Shown here: positions 1 through 9,409 of the stretch, piece by piece | How positions within the stretch are numbered: position 1 is the stretch's first letter | Layout of the letters: the number at the start of each line of letters is the position of its first letter | NCBI RefSeq assembly: GCF_033842475.1 | Contig: NZ_JAWXYB010000018.1 | Span: 1,099,501 to 1,163,500 of the forward strand | Direction of reading: 5' to 3' | From: Acidiphilium acidophilum | Lineage (GTDB): Bacteria > Pseudomonadota > Alphaproteobacteria > Acetobacterales > Acetobacteraceae | Length of the DNA: 64,000 nt | Notes under the pieces: generated by a model | What the model was told of the DNA's origin: nothing | Database searches by the model: none | The model's input: only the letters and a program-made list of their open reading frames with translations | Made by a program: the position numbers and the translations under genes

Positions 1-1011
1 CCCGGCATCCGGCTGATCCTGCCCCGTCAGCAAGCGCAGCAGTGTCGTCTTGCCCGCCCCGTTCGGCCCGACGATGCCCAGCCGATCGCCGCGCAGCACC
101 CGCAGCGTCAGATCGCGAATGATGACCTGATCGCCATAGGATTTCGATATCCCCTTGGCATCCATCACGATCTTGCCGGACAGGGAGGCCGCGCTCGCGC
201 TCACCTGCAACTCGCGGCTGTCCCGCTTTTCCTCCCGCTTCTTCTCGCGCAACCCGGCCAGTTCCGCGACCCGCCGGACATTTCGCTTGCGCCGCGCCGT
301 CACGCCATAGCGCATCCAGTCTTCCTCGCGGGCAATCTCGCGCGAAAGCTTCTGCGCATCCCGCGCCTCCTGCTCGAACACCTCGTCGCGCCACGTCTCG
401 AAATGCGCGAACCCCCGGTCGATCCGGCTGGTGCGCCCCCGATCCAACCAGACGATGCTGCGCGACACCTTCTCCAGCAGCCGCCGGTCATGGCTGATCA
501 GCACGATCCCGGCGCGAGAGCCGCGCAACTCCGCCTCAAGCCATTCGATCGCGGGCAGATCCAGGTGATTGGTCGGCTCATCCAGCAACAGCACGTCAGG
601 TGCCGGTGCCAACACGCGCGCAATCGCCGCCCGCCGCGCCTCGCCACCCGAAAGTCGCACCGTGGTCTCCGCCCCGCTCAACCCGAGCTGGTCCAGCAAT
701 CCCCGAGCCCGATGCCCGTCGGTCTCGGCATCCAGCCCATCCAGAACGTAATCCATCACCGTCGCAAACCCGGTCAGATCCGGCTCCTGCGGCAGATATC
801 GCAACGTCGCCCCCGGCTGCAAAAACCGCGTCCCGCCATCCGCACCGATCATGTCGGCAGCGATTTTCAGCAGCGTCGACTTGCCCGAACCGTTCCGCCC
901 GACGAGACAAATCCGCTCACCCGCCCCCACCCCGATCTCCGCCCCATCGAGCAAGGGCGATGCGCCGAGTGAAAGCCGGATATTCTGTAAATTCAGCAGG
1001 GGAGGGGCCAT
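1..1011 (-). CDS. ABC-F family ATPase (Uup/EttA-like), C-terminus outside window
   Basis: The 337 visible residues start at ATG 1011 and run off the window edge. ABC domain 1 has Walker A GRNGSGKST (about 38-46), signature LSGGE (120-124) and Walker B LLLDEPTNHLD (141-151). A charged linker (about 195-265) follows, then the start of domain 2 with Walker A GPNGAGKTT (about 315-323). Two ABC domains, no membrane segments and the EPTNHLD box define ABC-F proteins, which act on ribosomes rather than as transporters. Uup and EttA cannot be separated without the missing C-terminus. The gene is divergent from the FAD dehydrogenase with about 57 bp between starts. Confidence 0.9.
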   Translation of the reverse strand, partial: MAPPLLNLQNIRLSLGASPLLDGAEIGVGAGERICLVGRNGSGKSTLLKIAADMIGADGGTRFLQPGATLRYLPQEPDLTGFATVMDYVLDGLDAETDGHRARGLLDQLGLSGAETTVRLSGGEARRAAIARVLAPAPDVLLLDEPTNHLDLPAIEWLEAELRGSRAGIVLISHDRRLLEKVSRSIVWLDRGRTSRIDRGFAHFETWRDEVFEQEARDAQKLSREIAREEDWMRYGVTARRKRNVRRVAELAGLREKKREEKRDSRELQVSASAASLSGKIVMDAKGISKSYGDQVIIRDLTLRVLRGDRLGIVGPNGAGKTTLLRLLTGQDQPDAG

Positions 1012-1068
1012 GTCCGCCTTGTGGCTATTCCGCCCCGGCATGGCAAGCGCGCACAGGACCGTCTAAAC

Positions 1069-2685
1069 ATGCAACCTATGCTCCGCCTTACCGAAATCAT
1101 CCTCCCGCTCGACCATTCCGAGGCCGACCTCGCCGCCGCGGTCGCCGCACGCCTCGCCCCGGCCATCCCGAGCCGCTTCACCATCGCCCGCCGCGCGATC
1201 GACGCCCGCCGCAAATCCGCAATCAAACTGACCTACACGATCGATGCCGAAACCGAAGGTGAGCCCGAAATCCTCGCCCGCAACCACCCCCACATCCGCC
1301 CCACGCCCGACACCACCTACAAACCCCCCGCCATCCGCCCCGCATCCACCCGTCCCGCATCCACCCGCCCGATCGTCATCGGCACCGGCCCCTGCGGCCT
1401 GTTCGCCGCGCTCATCCTCGCCCAGGCGGGTCTCCGCCCGATCATCCTGGAGCGCGGCAAGCCGGTCCGCCAACGCACCAAAGACACCTGGGCCTTCTGG
1501 CGGCGCGGTATCCTCACGCCGGAATCCAACGTCCAGTTCGGCGAAGGCGGGGCAGGGACCTTTTCCGACGGCAAGCTCTACAGCCAGATCAGCGACCCCA
1601 ACCATCTCGGCCGCAAAGTCCTCACCGAATTCGTCGCCGCCGGTGCGCCCGCCGAAATCCTCACCGTCGCCCACCCCCATATCGGCACCTTCCGTCTGGT
1701 CGGCATGGTCGAGACCATGCGCGAAACCATCGAACGCCTCGGCGGCGAATACCGCTTCGGTGCCCGCGTCACCGGCCTCATCCTCGATTCAACCCCCCGC
1801 CGCGCCCGTGGCGTGATCCTGGACTCCGGCGAAACCCTCACCGCCGACCACATCATCCTCGCCATCGGCCACTCCGCGCGCGACACGTTCGAAATGCTGC
1901 GCGATGCTGGCGTCCATCTCGACCCCAAACCCTTCTCGATCGGATTTCGTATCGAACATCCGCAGTCCATGATCGACCGCGCCCGCTACGGCAGCTTCGC
2001 CGGCAACCCGCTTCTCGGTGCCGCCGACTACAAACTGGTCCACCACGCGAAAAACGGCCGCAGCGTGTACAGTTTCTGCATGTGCCCCGGCGGCACCGTC
2101 GTCGCCGCCGCCTCCGAGCCCGGCCGCGTCGTCACCAACGGCATGAGCCAGTATTCCCGCAACGAACGCAACGCCAACGCCGGCATCGTCGTCGGCGTCA
2201 CTCCGGCCGACTACCCCGATGCCGATCGAGGCGACATCCTCGCCGGCATGACCTTCCAGCGCCACCTCGAATCCCGCGCCTACCTTCAGGGCGGCAGCAC
2301 CTACCACGCCCCCGGCCAGCTTGTGGGTGATTTCCTCGCCGCCCGCCCATCCACCAGCCTTGGATCAGTGATCCCCAGCTATAAACCCGGCGTTCACCTC
2401 ACCGACCTCGCCCCCTGCCTGCCCGATTACGCCATCGAAGCCATCCGCGAAGCCATCCCCCACTTCGCCCGAAAAATCCCCGACTTCGACCGCGCGGACG
2501 CGCTCCTCACAGGTGTCGAAACCCGCACCTCCGCCCCCATCCGCATCACCCGCGATCCCTCCGGCCAAAGCCTGAACACCCCCGGCCTGTTCCCCGCCGG
2601 CGAGGGCGCGGGCTACGCCGGCGGCATCCTGTCCGCCGGAGTCGACGGTATCCGCGCGGCTGAGGCGGTTATACGTGCCGGGTGA
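1069..2685 (+). CDS. FAD-dependent dehydrogenase (COG2509-like)
   Basis: The protein has 538 residues. An N-terminal domain of about 90 residues (LRLTEIILPLDHSE) comes before a Rossmann dinucleotide-binding motif GTGPCG (105-110), an arrangement typical of the uncharacterised FAD-dependent dehydrogenases of COG2509. A Gly-rich C-terminal FAD motif (GEGAGYAGGI) lies near the end. The start at 1069 is preferred over GTG 1021, whose extension is not family-like; ATG 1078 is also possible. The linker before the Rossmann fold holds a short tandem repeat (PASTRPASTR). The substrate is unknown. Confidence 0.85.
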   Translation: MQPMLRLTEIILPLDHSEADLAAAVAARLAPAIPSRFTIARRAIDARRKSAIKLTYTIDAETEGEPEILARNHPHIRPTPDTTYKPPAIRPASTRPASTRPIVIGTGPCGLFAALILAQAGLRPIILERGKPVRQRTKDTWAFWRRGILTPESNVQFGEGGAGTFSDGKLYSQISDPNHLGRKVLTEFVAAGAPAEILTVAHPHIGTFRLVGMVETMRETIERLGGEYRFGARVTGLILDSTPRRARGVILDSGETLTADHIILAIGHSARDTFEMLRDAGVHLDPKPFSIGFRIEHPQSMIDRARYGSFAGNPLLGAADYKLVHHAKNGRSVYSFCMCPGGTVVAAASEPGRVVTNGMSQYSRNERNANAGIVVGVTPADYPDADRGDILAGMTFQRHLESRAYLQGGSTYHAPGQLVGDFLAARPSTSLGSVIPSYKPGVHLTDLAPCLPDYAIEAIREAIPHFARKIPDFDRADALLTGVETRTSAPIRITRDPSGQSLNTPGLFPAGEGAGYAGGILSAGVDGIRAAEAVIRAG

Positions 2686-2703
2686 AAAGTGAGTATAGGA
2701 AGG

Positions 2704-2740
2704 TCTTCTTTTTTGTAAAAAAGAAGCAAAAAACTTTTTT
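2704..2740. repeat. TTCTTTTTTG palindrome, copy 1
   Basis: A perfect 10-bp inverted repeat, CTTCTTTTTT (2705-2714) and AAAAAAGAAG (2717-2726), is followed by CAAAAAACTTTTTT. It sits between two convergent genes. A hairpin followed by a T-run could terminate the upstream gene, but the sequence recurs in many gaps of this window, so it is called a dispersed palindromic repeat. Confidence 0.8.
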
Positions 2741-2787
2741 AATTGGCAGCAGGCGATTTTTATATTTTCTGATGAAGTAAATCTTGC

Positions 2788-3612
2788 CTATCCATGTGCT
2801 ACTCGACCGCCATAAAGGGCAGTGATCGCATCCGCCGTCCGACGCACCTGCTCACCGAGTTGCGGAATCCGTGCATCCGTGATCCGCGCCATTGGCCCCG
2901 ATACCGAAACAGCCGCCACCGCCTCGGCATGTTCGTTGAAAATCACCGCCGCAATGCACCGTAGCCCGATCGCGTGTTCCTCATCATCGATCGCATACCC
3001 CCGCGCCCGCGCCGCCGCGAGATCCTCGTGGAGATGGGCAGTGTTGTTGATCGTCTTCACCGTCATCCGCGCCATCCCCCGCGCATGCAGAATCCGCGAA
3101 ATCTCGGCACGGTTCATCGCCGACAGCAGCGCCTTGCCCACGCCCGAGCAATGCAGCGGCACCCGACCTCCGGGCCGCGCGAACGCCCGCATCATCTGCC
3201 GGCATTCAACCTGCGCCAGATAGACCGCCTCGTGCTGATCCTCCATCGCGAGATTGACGGTCTCCTCGGTCAACTCCATCAGCGCGCGCATCGGGCCCGG
3301 AGCCAGGGCCGCGACGTTGCGGCTCTTGAGGAATGCCGTCCCGGTCGCGAATGCCTGCACCCCGACCGACCAGACCCGCCGTTCCGCATCGAAATGGACA
3401 TAGCGCTCCTGTTCGAGCGTTGTGAGCAACCGATGCGCGGTGGACGGCGACAGCCCGACCTGCTGGCCGATCTCGATCAGCTTCAACCCCTCGTCGGACG
3501 CTCCGAGCCGGTTCAGAATCGCCAGCGCCCGCACCAGCGATTGCACCTGCATCGACCGTTCCGCCGGTGCCGCCATCCTCACCCGCGCCGCATCGCCCCG
3601 TTCAACCGCCAT
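2788..3612 (-). CDS. IclR family transcriptional regulator
   Basis: The N-terminal winged helix-turn-helix (SLVRALAILNRLGASDEG, then GLSPSTAHRLLTTLEQ) is the IclR DNA-binding pattern. The C-terminal effector domain includes CSGVGKALLSAM, DDEEHAIGLRCIAA and ISVSGP-like segments (VSVSGP). With the start at 3612 the protein has 274 residues. Starts at 3639, 3636 and 3576 are also open; 3612 has AGAGGG upstream at usable spacing. Usual IclR length is about 250-280. The gene is divergent from the glycosyltransferase at 3694. The effector is unknown. Confidence 0.88.
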   Translation of the reverse strand: MAVERGDAARVRMAAPAERSMQVQSLVRALAILNRLGASDEGLKLIEIGQQVGLSPSTAHRLLTTLEQERYVHFDAERRVWSVGVQAFATGTAFLKSRNVAALAPGPMRALMELTEETVNLAMEDQHEAVYLAQVECRQMMRAFARPGGRVPLHCSGVGKALLSAMNRAEISRILHARGMARMTVKTINNTAHLHEDLAAARARGYAIDDEEHAIGLRCIAAVIFNEHAEAVAAVSVSGPMARITDARIPQLGEQVRRTADAITALYGGRVAHG

Positions 3613-3693
3613 CCCGCCGCCCTCTGACCCTGTCATCATATCGAACCGATCGAACCGCCCCGTCAACGCCGGACCATCACGCCCGCCTGTGCG

Positions 3694-4746
3694 ATGCCCG
3701 CAAATCGTGCCATCATCGACCCCATGGCCGAACCCGCCCCAACCGCGCCCCGCCTCGACGCTCCCGGCGTCCGTCCCCCCACCATCTCGATCGTCGTTCC
3801 CTTCCATAACGAGGCCGCGAACATCGCCCCGCTGCACGCCCGCCTTTCCGCCGCGCTCGATGCCGGGCCGGACAGTTGGGAACTCGTCTGCGTCAACGAT
3901 GGCAGCCGCGACGACACGCTCCCCCGCCTCGTCGCCCTCGCCGCGCACGATCCGCGCGTCCGCGTCATCGATCTCTCCCGCAATTTCGGCAAGGAAGCCG
4001 CCCTCACCGCCGGGCTCGATTTCGCCCGGGGCGATGCCGTCATCCCGCTCGACGCCGATCTCCAGGACCCGCCCGAAATCATCGCCACCCTGATCGCGAA
4101 ATGGCGCGAAGGTTTCGAAGTCGTCAACGCCGTCCGCGCCTCGCGGGAGGGCGACGGTCCGGTGAAGCGCGCGACCGCCCACGCTTTCTACCGGATCATC
4201 AACCGGATGAGCGATGTCGAAATCCCCGCCGATACCGGCGATTTCCGCCTGATCTCCCGCCCCGCGCTCGACGCCCTGAAACGCCTGCCCGAGCGCCGCC
4301 GCTTCATGAAGGGCCTGTTCGCCTGGGTCGGTTTTCGCACCGCGACCATCACCTACAACCGCGCCCCCCGCCATGCCGGCACCACGACCTGGAACTACTG
4401 GAAACTCTGGAATTTCGCGATCGAGGGCATCACGTCGTTCTCCAGCGCCCCGCTCCGCCTCGCCTCGTATCTCGGCTTCGCGGTCTCGATCTTCGCCTTC
4501 GTCTATGCCGTGATCACGATCTTCAACAAGCTGATCTACGGCAATCCGGTCAAGGGCTACCCATCGCTGCTGGTCGCGGTCCTGTTCCTCGGCGGCGTCC
4601 AGCTCCTCGCCCTCGGCGTGCTCGGCGAATATCTCGGACGGCTTTACGAGGAGAGCAAACAGCGCCCGGTCTACCTCGTCCGCGCCGCCTGGAACGCGGC
4701 ACCCGATCCCTCACAGGGCTCGCCCGAACGCCCCGATCACCATTGA
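3694..4746 (+). CDS. family 2 glycosyltransferase (DPM1/GtrB-like, membrane-anchored)
   Basis: The 350-residue protein has a GT-A fold: ISIVVPFHNEAANI near residue 31, ELVCVNDGSRDDT, LSRNFGKEAALTAGLD, and the metal-binding DADLQDPPE. Two C-terminal hydrophobic segments (around 250-270 and 285-310) anchor it in the inner membrane. This is the architecture of enzymes that load a sugar onto polyprenyl phosphate (GtrB, ArnC/DPM1 type). ATG 3724 is an alternative start. There are no sugar-pathway neighbours, so the donor sugar cannot be told. Confidence 0.88.
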   Translation: MPANRAIIDPMAEPAPTAPRLDAPGVRPPTISIVVPFHNEAANIAPLHARLSAALDAGPDSWELVCVNDGSRDDTLPRLVALAAHDPRVRVIDLSRNFGKEAALTAGLDFARGDAVIPLDADLQDPPEIIATLIAKWREGFEVVNAVRASREGDGPVKRATAHAFYRIINRMSDVEIPADTGDFRLISRPALDALKRLPERRRFMKGLFAWVGFRTATITYNRAPRHAGTTTWNYWKLWNFAIEGITSFSSAPLRLASYLGFAVSIFAFVYAVITIFNKLIYGNPVKGYPSLLVAVLFLGGVQLLALGVLGEYLGRLYEESKQRPVYLVRAAWNAAPDPSQGSPERPDHH

Positions 4747-4801
4747 CGCGACTACGGCGCGTTCGTCAGGTATAAGGAACGTCAACCAGCCGAGGCCATC
4801 C

Positions 4802-5884
4802 TTGCCCTTGTCCGCCATTCGCGAACTCCCGCTCGACCAGTTGCTCCTCGGCGATGCCGCCGAGACCATGCGCATGCTGCCCGATGCCTCGATCGACTGC
4901 ATCTTCGCGGACCCGCCCTACAACCTCCAGCTCCGCGGCGAACTCCGCCGCCCCGATGACAGTCTGGTCGACGGCGTGGACGACGATTGGGACAAATTCA
5001 CCGATTTCGCCGCCTACGACGCCTTTTCCCGCGCCTGGCTCACCGAAGCCCGCCGCCTGCTCCACAAGGACGCCACGATCTGGGTGATCGGCTCGTACCA
5101 CAACATCTTCCGCCTCGGCGCGATCATGCAGGATCTCGGCTTCTGGATTCTCAACGACGTCATCTGGCGCAAAACCAACCCGATGCCCAATTTTCGCGGA
5201 CGGCGCTTCACCAACGCGCACGAAACCATGATCTGGGCGGCGCGCGAGCCGAAATCGCGCTATCGTTTCAACTACCAGGCCATGAAATCCCTCAACGACG
5301 ACACCCAGATGCGCAGTGACTGGACCATTCCGCTCTGCACCGGCAACGAACGCCTGCGCAACCAGCACGGGCTCAAACTCCACCCGACCCAGAAGCCCGA
5401 AGCCCTCCTTCACCGCGTCATCCTCGCCGCCACCAATATCGACGACGTGGTGCTCGATCCGTTCTCGGGCACCGCGACCACCGCCGCCGTCGCCAAACGC
5501 CTCAACCGCCATTTCATCGGCATCGAGCGCCACCCCGCCTATGTCGAAGCCGGCTGGGCCCGCCTGCGCGAACTCCGCGCAGCCCCCGCCCATCTCACCG
5601 CCTCAGCCACCAACCGTCGCGAAGCCCCGCGCATCGCCTTCGGCGTTCTGGTCGAACGCGGGCTGGTCCCGCCCGGCACCATCCTGCACGACCGCCTCCG
5701 CCGCATCGCCGCCACCGTCACCGCCGATGCCACCATCATCGCCGGCCCTCATCGCGGCTCGATCCATCAGGTCGGCGCCCTCGCGCAGAACGCGGCAAGC
5801 TGCAATGGCTGGACCTTCTGGCACATCGAGCGCGACGGCAGGCTTGTCGCCCTCGACCATGTGCGCGAAACCCTTCGCCCATGA
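4802..5884 (+). CDS. ccrM: CcrM-type adenine-N6 DNA methyltransferase
   Basis: The 360-residue protein has the beta-class methyltransferase order: catalytic DPPY (37-40) first, the SAM motif DPFSGT (219-224) later, and a C-terminal domain (about 270-360) as in Caulobacter CcrM. Family members methylate GANTC and serve cell-cycle control in Alphaproteobacteria. The start is TTG 4802; no ATG lies near the conserved N-terminus (ELPLDQLLLGDA). The stop overlaps the yicC start (ATGA, 5881-5884), which suggests translational coupling. Confidence 0.93.
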   Translation: MPLSAIRELPLDQLLLGDAAETMRMLPDASIDCIFADPPYNLQLRGELRRPDDSLVDGVDDDWDKFTDFAAYDAFSRAWLTEARRLLHKDATIWVIGSYHNIFRLGAIMQDLGFWILNDVIWRKTNPMPNFRGRRFTNAHETMIWAAREPKSRYRFNYQAMKSLNDDTQMRSDWTIPLCTGNERLRNQHGLKLHPTQKPEALLHRVILAATNIDDVVLDPFSGTATTAAVAKRLNRHFIGIERHPAYVEAGWARLRELRAAPAHLTASATNRREAPRIAFGVLVERGLVPPGTILHDRLRRIAATVTADATIIAGPHRGSIHQVGALAQNAASCNGWTFWHIERDGRLVALDHVRETLRP

Positions 5885-6795
5885 GCACTGGCGTCACCAC
5901 CATCGCCTCCATGACCGGCTTCGCCCGCACCGCCGGCACGTACCACGCCACGACCTACGCGTGGGAACTCCGCAGCGTGAACGGCAAGGGGTTCGATCTC
6001 AAACTCCGCCTGCCGCCGGGCTTCGATGCGCTGGAACCCGCCCTGCGCGAAGCCGCCGGCCGTCGCCTCAAACGCGGCAACATCTCGGTCGCCCTCACGC
6101 TCAAGCGCGAGAGCATCGCCTCCACCATGATCGACGAAGCCATGCTCGATCTCTACCTCGCCCGCGCGCTCGACCTCGCCCGCCGCATCCCGAACGCCCC
6201 ACCGCCCCAGCCCGAGGCCCTGCTCGCCTTGCCCGGCGTGATCCGTCCGATCGCCGACACGACCGATCCCGACGCCGATGAAGACGAACAGGCCGGCCTC
6301 GCCACCGCCCTCGCCGCGAGCTTCGAAGCGGGCCTCGCCGATCTCGTCATCGCCCGCAACGCCGAAGGCGATCGTCTCGCCACCGTCATCGAAGCCCTGC
6401 TCACGCGGATCGATAGCCAGGTCAAAGCCGCCTGGGCTCGTGCGGAGGAGCAGACCCTCCAGCATCGCGCGCGCCTCGAAGCTGCCCTCGCCGCCCTCCT
6501 CGCCGAGTCCAACCCCGTCGCCCCTGACCGCCTCGCTCAGGAAATTGCGCTCCTCGCCACCAGATCCGACATCCGCGAAGAGCTCGACCGGCTGGACGCC
6601 CACCTCGCCGCCGCCCGCGCCCTCCTCGCCGAATCCGCCCCGATCGGCCGGCGATTCGACTTCCTGATGCAGGAATTCAACCGCGAGGCGAACACGCTCT
6701 GCAGCAAATCCACCTCGCTCCCGCTCACCGCCATCGGGCTCGACCTCAAGGCGGCGATCGAGCAACTCCGCGAGCAGGTCCAGAACATTGAATAA
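5881..6795 (+). CDS. yicC: YicC family endoribonuclease-like protein
   Basis: The 304-residue protein opens with IASMTGFART and has the ELRSVNGKGFDLKLRLP segment near residue 29, both typical of YicC. Its C-terminus (GRRFDFLMQEFNREANTLCSKS) is the conserved family end. E. coli YicC is reported to be an endoribonuclease. The gene overlaps ccrM by 4 bp and is followed 6 bp later by gmk; yicC-gmk is a common bacterial pair. Confidence 0.92.
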   Translation: MSTGVTTIASMTGFARTAGTYHATTYAWELRSVNGKGFDLKLRLPPGFDALEPALREAAGRRLKRGNISVALTLKRESIASTMIDEAMLDLYLARALDLARRIPNAPPPQPEALLALPGVIRPIADTTDPDADEDEQAGLATALAASFEAGLADLVIARNAEGDRLATVIEALLTRIDSQVKAAWARAEEQTLQHRARLEAALAALLAESNPVAPDRLAQEIALLATRSDIREELDRLDAHLAAARALLAESAPIGRRFDFLMQEFNREANTLCSKSTSLPLTAIGLDLKAAIEQLREQVQNIE

Positions 6796-6801
6796 GCCCC
6801 G

Positions 6802-7392
6802 ATGAACCGGCGCGGCCTCTGCCTCGTCCTCGCCGCGCCCTCCGGTGCCGGCAAAACCTCGCTCTCCCGCGCCCTCCTCGCGAATGACGGCTTCATCTCT
6901 CTCTCGATCAGCGCCACCACCCGCGCCCCGCGCGAGGGCGAGCAGGACGGCGTGCATTATTATTTCAAAACCCCCGAAGCCTTCGCCGCCATGATCGCCA
7001 ACGGCGAATTCCTCGAACACGCCAATGTCTTCGGTCGCGCCTACGGCACCCCGCGCGCCCCGGTCGAAGCCGCCCTCGCCGCCGGGCGCGACATCCTCTT
7101 CGACATCGACTGGCAAGGCTACCGCCAGCTCCGCGCCGCCCTGCCGGACGATGTGATGGGCGTCTTCATCCGCACCCCCTCGCTCGACGATCTCCGCATC
7201 CGCCTCATCTCCCGCGGCGACGACGACGCCACCATCGCCCGCCGCATGGCGGAAGCCGAAACCGAACTCGCCCACCAGAGCGAATTCGACTTCATCATCG
7301 AGAACAAGGATTTCGACGTCGCCCTGACCGACCTGCGCGCAATCCGCCGCGCCTGCCGCCTCATGACCTCGCGGGTCGTAACGGGGCAGTAG
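6802..7392 (+). CDS. gmk: guanylate kinase
   Basis: The 196-residue protein converts GMP to GDP with ATP. The P-loop APSGAGKTSL is at 12-21, the GMP-binding stretch SISATTRAPREGEQDGVHYYF follows, and the lid-region sequence includes RRMAEAETELAHQSEFD. Length matches the family (about 190-220). It follows yicC by 6 bp and is probably the last gene of a ccrM-yicC-gmk unit. Confidence 0.96.
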   Translation: MNRRGLCLVLAAPSGAGKTSLSRALLANDGFISLSISATTRAPREGEQDGVHYYFKTPEAFAAMIANGEFLEHANVFGRAYGTPRAPVEAALAAGRDILFDIDWQGYRQLRAALPDDVMGVFIRTPSLDDLRIRLISRGDDDATIARRMAEAETELAHQSEFDFIIENKDFDVALTDLRAIRRACRLMTSRVVTGQ

Positions 7393-7400
7393 ACGTGCAG

Positions 7401-7423
7401 GAAGCAAGCGCCTCCCTTGCTTC
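7401..7423 (+). terminator. stem-loop after gmk
   Basis: A perfect 8-bp stem, GAAGCAAG (7401-7408) and CTTGCTTC (7416-7423), with a 7-nt loop lies 9 bp after the gmk stop. No T-run follows, so intrinsic termination is uncertain. Confidence 0.4.
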
Positions 7424-7498
7424 GCGAGCGCCGATCGGCCTAGATATCCGGTAACAGTCCCGGCATCGGGATCAACGTAACGGGAGGTTATCAGCATC

Positions 7499-7705
7499 AT
7501 GCCATCACAGGCACCCCCACCGGCATCCCGCGCCTCCGCGTGGCGGATTCTGCTGCTGATCCCCTTCATCGGCACGCTCTGGGTGCCGTTCTACAACCAC
7601 CCGCTCCCCGCTCTCTACGGTTTTCCATTCTTCTACTGGTACCAGCTTCTCGCCGTCCCGGTTTCCGCCCTGATCATCTTCATCGTCTACAAAGCGGAAA
7701 GCTGA
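7499..7705 (+). CDS. DUF3311 small membrane protein
   Basis: The 68-residue protein has two hydrophobic segments (about 15-35 and 43-64) with WVPFYNHPLPALYGFPFFYWYQL between them, the DUF3311 pattern. Such proteins are usually encoded just before an SSS-family symporter, as here (8-bp gap), and are thought to be accessory subunits. A GGGAGG ribosome binding site lies upstream. Confidence 0.85.
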   Translation: MPSQAPPPASRASAWRILLLIPFIGTLWVPFYNHPLPALYGFPFFYWYQLLAVPVSALIIFIVYKAES

Positions 7706-7713
7706 GTACCCCC

Positions 7714-9246
7714 ATGACAACCGCGACTATCGTCTTCACCATCCTGATCGTGCTCGTCCTGGTGCTCGGCTTCGCCGCTGCGCGCTGGAAAAGCGGAGAC
7801 CTCACCAAGCTCGACGAATGGGGCCTCGGTGGCCGCCAGTTCGGCGTCATCATTTCCTGGTTTCTGATTGGTGGCGACATCTACACCGCCTACACCTTCA
7901 TTGCGGTTCCCGCGCTGATGTTCGGTGCCGGCGCGCTCGCCTTCTTCGCGGTTCCCTACACCATCGTCGCCTACCCGATCCTCTACGTCATCTTCCCCAA
8001 ACTCTGGCGCGTCTCGGCCAGACACGGCTTCGTCACCGGCCCCGAATTCGTCCGCGGCCGCTACGGCAACCGCCTCCTCGCCCTCGCCGTCGGCATCACC
8101 GGCATCGTCGCGACCATGCCCTACATCGCCCTCCAGCTTGTCGGCATGCAAACCGTGATCGGCGGCCTCGGCATCACCGGCGCCGGCTTCGGCGCGCACC
8201 TCCCGCTGATCATCGCCTTCCTCGTGCTCGCCGCCTTCACCTTCACCTCCGGCCTGCGCGCCCCCGCCATGATCGCCATCGTCAAAGACCTGCTGATCTA
8301 CCTCACCATCATCGTCGCCATCATCGTCATCCCCTACGAGCTCGGCGGCTTCGGCGCGATCTTCGCGAAAATGCCGCCCGCGAAACTCCTGCTGCCCACC
8401 CCGCCCGCCGGCAGCGGCGGTCTCTATTCCGGCTACGCCACCCTCGCCCTCGGCTCGGCCATGGCGCTGTTCCTCTACCCCCACGCCACCACCGGCATCC
8501 TCTCGGCCCGCTCGGGCGAAGTCGTGCGCCGCAACGCCGTCATCCTGCCGGCCTACTCCTTCATGCTCGGCCTGATCACCCTGCTCGGTGCCATGGCCGT
8601 CGCCGCCGGGGTCGCGGGCATGCCGCAATTCGCCGCGGGGTTCAAAGCCTACGGCCCCAGCTTCTCGGTCCCCGCTTTGCTGATCCACACCCTGCCGTCA
8701 TGGTTCGTCGGCGTGGCCTTCGCCGCCATCGCCATCGGCGCCCTCGTCCCCGCCGCCATCATGGCCATAGCCTCGGCCAACATATTCACCCGCGACATCT
8801 GGCGCCAGTTCATCAACCCCCGCGTCACCCCCGGCCAGGAATCCATGGTGGCCAAACTCTTCTCGATCGTCATGATCATCGGCGCTCTGCTCTTCATCTT
8901 CGGCCTGCCGCTGAAATACGCCATCCAGCTCCAACTCCTAGGCGGCATGTGGATGATCCAGATCTTCCCCGCCATCGTGTTCAGCCTGTTCACCCGCTTC
9001 TATAATGGCTGGGCTTTGCTGATCGGCTGGGCTTGCGGCATCGTCATGGCAACCCACTACGCCCTGCTCAATCACCTCGCCGGTGCCATCTACCCGTTCC
9101 ACATCGGCGGCTTCACCTTCCCCTGCTACATCGCCATCGCCACCTTCCTCCTCAACGTCGCTGTCTCGACCATCCTGTCTCCCATCATCAACACCTTCGC
9201 CTCCGACCGCATCCACGACATCACGGCCGAAGCCGATTACGTATGA
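7714..9246 (+). CDS. sodium:solute symporter (SSS family)
   Basis: The 510-residue protein has about 13 hydrophobic segments. The N-terminal DEWGLGGRQFGVIISWFLIGGDIYTAYTFIAVPAL region and LYPHATTGILSARSGEVVRRN are SSS-family landmarks. With the DUF3311 partner it resembles proteobacterial monocarboxylate permeases of the MctP group, which is inference from the pairing. The start at 7714 follows the DUF3311 stop; upstream open sequence in the same frame overlaps that gene and is not used. Confidence 0.88.
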   Translation: MTTATIVFTILIVLVLVLGFAAARWKSGDLTKLDEWGLGGRQFGVIISWFLIGGDIYTAYTFIAVPALMFGAGALAFFAVPYTIVAYPILYVIFPKLWRVSARHGFVTGPEFVRGRYGNRLLALAVGITGIVATMPYIALQLVGMQTVIGGLGITGAGFGAHLPLIIAFLVLAAFTFTSGLRAPAMIAIVKDLLIYLTIIVAIIVIPYELGGFGAIFAKMPPAKLLLPTPPAGSGGLYSGYATLALGSAMALFLYPHATTGILSARSGEVVRRNAVILPAYSFMLGLITLLGAMAVAAGVAGMPQFAAGFKAYGPSFSVPALLIHTLPSWFVGVAFAAIAIGALVPAAIMAIASANIFTRDIWRQFINPRVTPGQESMVAKLFSIVMIIGALLFIFGLPLKYAIQLQLLGGMWMIQIFPAIVFSLFTRFYNGWALLIGWACGIVMATHYALLNHLAGAIYPFHIGGFTFPCYIAIATFLLNVAVSTILSPIINTFASDRIHDITAEADYV

Positions 9247-9284
9247 TCGCGCGGCCATCAGAGCGACGGCGCAGAAAAGACCAA

Positions 9285-9374
9285 GGGGCGCTGCCCCCCG
9301 GCCCGCCCCCTTGCCTGAAACTCAAAGGTTCTAAGGGCTCCGCCCTTAGCGGGGTCCAGGGGCAGAGCCCCTGG
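9285..9374. repeat. cluster of three GC-rich palindromes
   Basis: Three inverted repeats lie between the symporter and the MFS gene: GGGGC/GCCCC (9285-9297), CTAAGGGC/GCCCTTAG with a 3-nt loop (9331-9349), and CCAGGGGC/GCCCCTGG with a 3-nt loop (9356-9374). The order and spacing resemble REP-like clusters common in high-GC alphaproteobacteria. It may end symporter transcription. Confidence 0.65.
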
Positions 9375-9409
9375 CCTTCTGCCCCCCGTCTGTCGAGCCA
9401 CCGCGCGCC

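Noticed and set aside
5767-7575. Long open frame (602 codons) on the minus strand
   Set aside because: It is antisense to ccrM, yicC and gmk. Its translation is Gly/Glu/Asp-rich low-complexity sequence typical of the opposite strand of GC-rich genes. Similar frames at 7687-8688, 18508-19611 and 23448-25358 were rejected for the same reason.
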